Assembly: GCA_028829895.1 (NCBI GenBank)
Contig: CM054182.1
Location: 19,056,001-19,120,000, forward strand
Origin: Sinotaia quadrata
Taxonomy: Eukaryota; Mollusca; Gastropoda; Architaenioglossa; Viviparidae
DNA length: 64,000 nt
Direction of reading: 5' to 3'
Shown here: positions 63,401 through 64,000 of the stretch, piece after piece
Numbering within the stretch: the first letter of the stretch is position 1
Layout: each line of letters begins with the position of its first letter
Program-made: the position numbers and the translations under genes
Notes under the pieces: generated by a model
Seen by the model: the letters and a program-made list of their open reading frames with translations, nothing else
Databases searched by the model: none
What the model was told of the DNA's origin: nothing

Positions 63401-63895
63401 CATTTATGAACTGCTGTCCAGACTGACAATCAAGAACATAGGTAATATTCTCCACTCCAAGGAATGCCAGCTGATTTTCAGTCTGTGATCAAGAACAGAA
63501 AGCACTTTAGCATAATGGAACCAGTGACTAACTGATTCACAGCTAGTCCAATTAAAATTCTCTTTCAAAAACACATTAATTTAGAGTAAATTCACAAATT
63601 TCAGAATTTTTTGTAAATCTGTGAAATAGCCTAAGATATGTGTCTTGAAACATGACCAAAACACCATACTGGTTGTAATAAGGTTAATGAAATTGAACAA
63701 ACTTCCAAGAATTTTATAGATAAGACTCACAAATGTTCACTAACAAAGCTAAGATTATAAAAATAAGAAAAACATTGAGACAAATATACCATTTGCTTCA
63801 GTTCAGGTTGAGTGTCATAAAATGCTGCTCGTACAACATCCATGGTATCTTGAGTGACTGGCAGATTTGAGTCAGTCACACCTGTAATTTCTTTA
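55266..63895 (-). CDS. EGF-domain single-pass membrane protein, C-terminal part (five 3' exons)
   Basis: Exons in transcript order: 63790-63895, 63392-63482, 59772-59909, 57453-57555, 55266-55485; GT/AG ends with matching phases, 218 residues in the window, stop TAG at 55266-55268. Order: extracellular segment with an NIT glycosylation sequon and Cys pair; one EGF-like domain with six Cys (C-x9-C-x5-C-x11-C-x1-C-x8-C); short linker; one hydrophobic helix (ALIGGLIGGLAGFLIIILII...) with GG/GxxxG-type spacing; then RRK and a 70-residue tyrosine-rich cytoplasmic tail. This is a type I topology. The gene starts beyond the right edge, so the ectodomain and family are unknown. The tail has two YxN motifs (YDN, YYN) and NPVF, which could bind SH2 or PTB/adaptor proteins (inference). 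Confidence 0.85.
55490..57390. other. Last intron of the membrane-protein gene
   Basis: AT-rich, one 47-bp array (56.5-56.8 kb); nothing coding recognised. Confidence 0.55.
56520..56785. repeat. About 47-bp array, 5 copies
   Basis: Units around TATTTATTTCTTTACTATTG + TGCTTACTACAGTTTATAATGTGCTTCA. Confidence 0.9.
57453..57555 (-). CDS. EGF membrane protein, transmembrane exon
   Basis: Acceptor ATGTTCGCAG, donor TACTT|GTAAGT. Encodes PDNSNRDALIGGLIGGLAGF followed by LIIILIIVCVAAY: a single helix of about 25 residues. Two bases at each end match the neighbours' phases. A TA microsatellite lies just past the donor (57.40-57.42 kb). Confidence 0.87.
57900..58185. repeat. About 58-bp array, 5 copies
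   Basis: Units around GCTTGCTGCACATGGAATGG + GCAAATGCTATGACTGTAAA + TGTAGTAATAATTAAT. Confidence 0.92.
58440..58570. repeat. 13-15-bp array
   Basis: Units AGTCTGACACAAAT / AGTCTGACACAGAT, about 8 copies. Confidence 0.9.
59367..59780 (-). repeat. 42-bp minisatellite made of the EGF-exon splice donor
   Basis: Unit TATTCTGGTATTCTGACTTG then TGTATTTATGCTTGTTCTTACC. Reversed it contains ACCAGAATAG|GTAAGA, the last bases and donor of the EGF exon. Donor-like copies near 59,448, 59,530, 59,572, 59,614, 59,656 and 59,698 precede the real one at 59,772. About nine units. Confidence 0.9.
59772..59909 (-). CDS. EGF membrane protein, EGF-like domain exon
   Basis: Acceptor ATGAAATTTCAG, donor AATAG|GTAAGA. 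Encodes the whole six-Cys EGF-like module: TCESVNGRELYCTGHGSC, VFNDQAADGFTCTCDDSFSG and KTC, then NTRI. The aromatic-Gly before the last Cys is replaced by FSG. The donor at 59772 seeds a tandem array to the left (59367-59780). Confidence 0.88.
59910..60060. repeat. About 48-bp array beside the EGF-exon acceptor, split by the dispersed repeat
   Basis: Unit ATTTCATGAAACATACCAGT then TCTAATGAAGCATGAATGACACTGAG, about three copies, with one more piece after the insertion (61,647-61,690). On the minus strand the unit gives CATGATATCTCAG, close to the real acceptor ATGAAATTTCAG at 59910. Confidence 0.75.
60061..61646 (+). mobile_element. Dispersed repeat family, best-bounded copy; solo-LTR-like
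   Basis: Starts TGTGAC and ends GTCACA, flanked by ATACC / GTACC, and the flanks rejoin perfectly into one unit of the tandem array it interrupts (CATACC then AGTTCTAAT...AAGCATG). TG...CA ends with a short target duplication and no coding capacity resemble a solo LTR of about 1.6 kb. Other copies: 9370-11500 (minus), 25392-26625, 29335-30245, 51940-52965. LTR identity is inference; the ends and dispersal are seen. Confidence 0.7.
61915..62535. repeat. Degenerate 19-21-bp array, about 28 copies
   Basis: Units around AAATGGCAAATTATCACAAGT. Confidence 0.9.
62640..62985. repeat. 20-21-bp array, about 16 copies
   Basis: Units around GTGACTGAGGACTATGAAA. Confidence 0.93.
63392..63482 (-). CDS. 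EGF membrane protein, ectodomain exon with Cys pair
   Basis: Acceptor CTTGATCACAG, donor TGTG|GTACGT. 30 codons: TENQLAFLGVENITYVLDCQ then SGQQFINGTC. Two N-glycosylation sequons (NIT, NGT). Confidence 0.83.
63790..63895 (-). CDS. EGF membrane protein, ectodomain exon
   Basis: Acceptor ATAATTGCAG, donor CAAATG|GTATAT. One leading base and 35 codons: KEITGVTDSNLPVTQDTMDV then VRAAFYDTQPELKQM. The preceding exon is outside the window. Reminds one weakly of the end of a SEA-like or other juxtamembrane module, but no signature is decisive. Confidence 0.8.
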
Positions 63896-64000
63896 CTGCA
63901 ATTATAAAATTACACGTTACTTGTAATTTCTTTTATGCATAGTATAGAAGTACAGTGAAACCTGTAATTTATTCTAATAGAATTTCTATGCAATGTGTCA

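Overview
The window is animal nuclear DNA: short exons with GT/AG introns, AT-rich introns full of minisatellites, no operons, no bacterial gene structure. The gene content (a cilia/flagella protein, an EGF-type membrane protein) and the many intronic tandem arrays suggest an invertebrate, perhaps a mollusc or other lophotrochozoan; that placement is inference.

Three protein genes can be assembled by joining exons whose splice phases agree. (1) Minus strand, 34,852 to 1,916: a 12-coding-exon gene for a 541-residue, charged, largely coiled-coil protein of a family I cannot name. (2) Plus strand, 37,542 to 47,416: CFAP299 (C4orf22 family), six coding exons, 233 residues, apparently complete. 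(3) Minus strand, 63,895 to 55,266: the 3' end of a single-pass membrane protein with an extracellular EGF-like domain, a transmembrane helix and a tyrosine-rich cytoplasmic tail; its N-terminus lies beyond the right edge.

Genes 1 and 2 are head to head. Between them, near 37.1-37.2 kb, are candidate first-exon donors on both strands and an RFX/X-box-like palindrome, which fits a shared ciliary promoter and hints that the coiled-coil protein is also ciliary.

The rest is introns and intergenic DNA with more than 25 tandem arrays and several mobile-element relics: an 812-bp hAT element with an 8-bp target duplication nested in an older repeat, five copies of that older repeat family (one with well-defined ends, like a solo LTR), and pieces of non-LTR retrotransposons. 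The most unusual feature is that at least four minisatellites grew out of exon-intron boundaries, so they carry serial copies of true splice acceptors (7.66-7.96 kb, 21.73-22.4 kb) or donors (23.3-24.4 kb, 59.4-59.8 kb).
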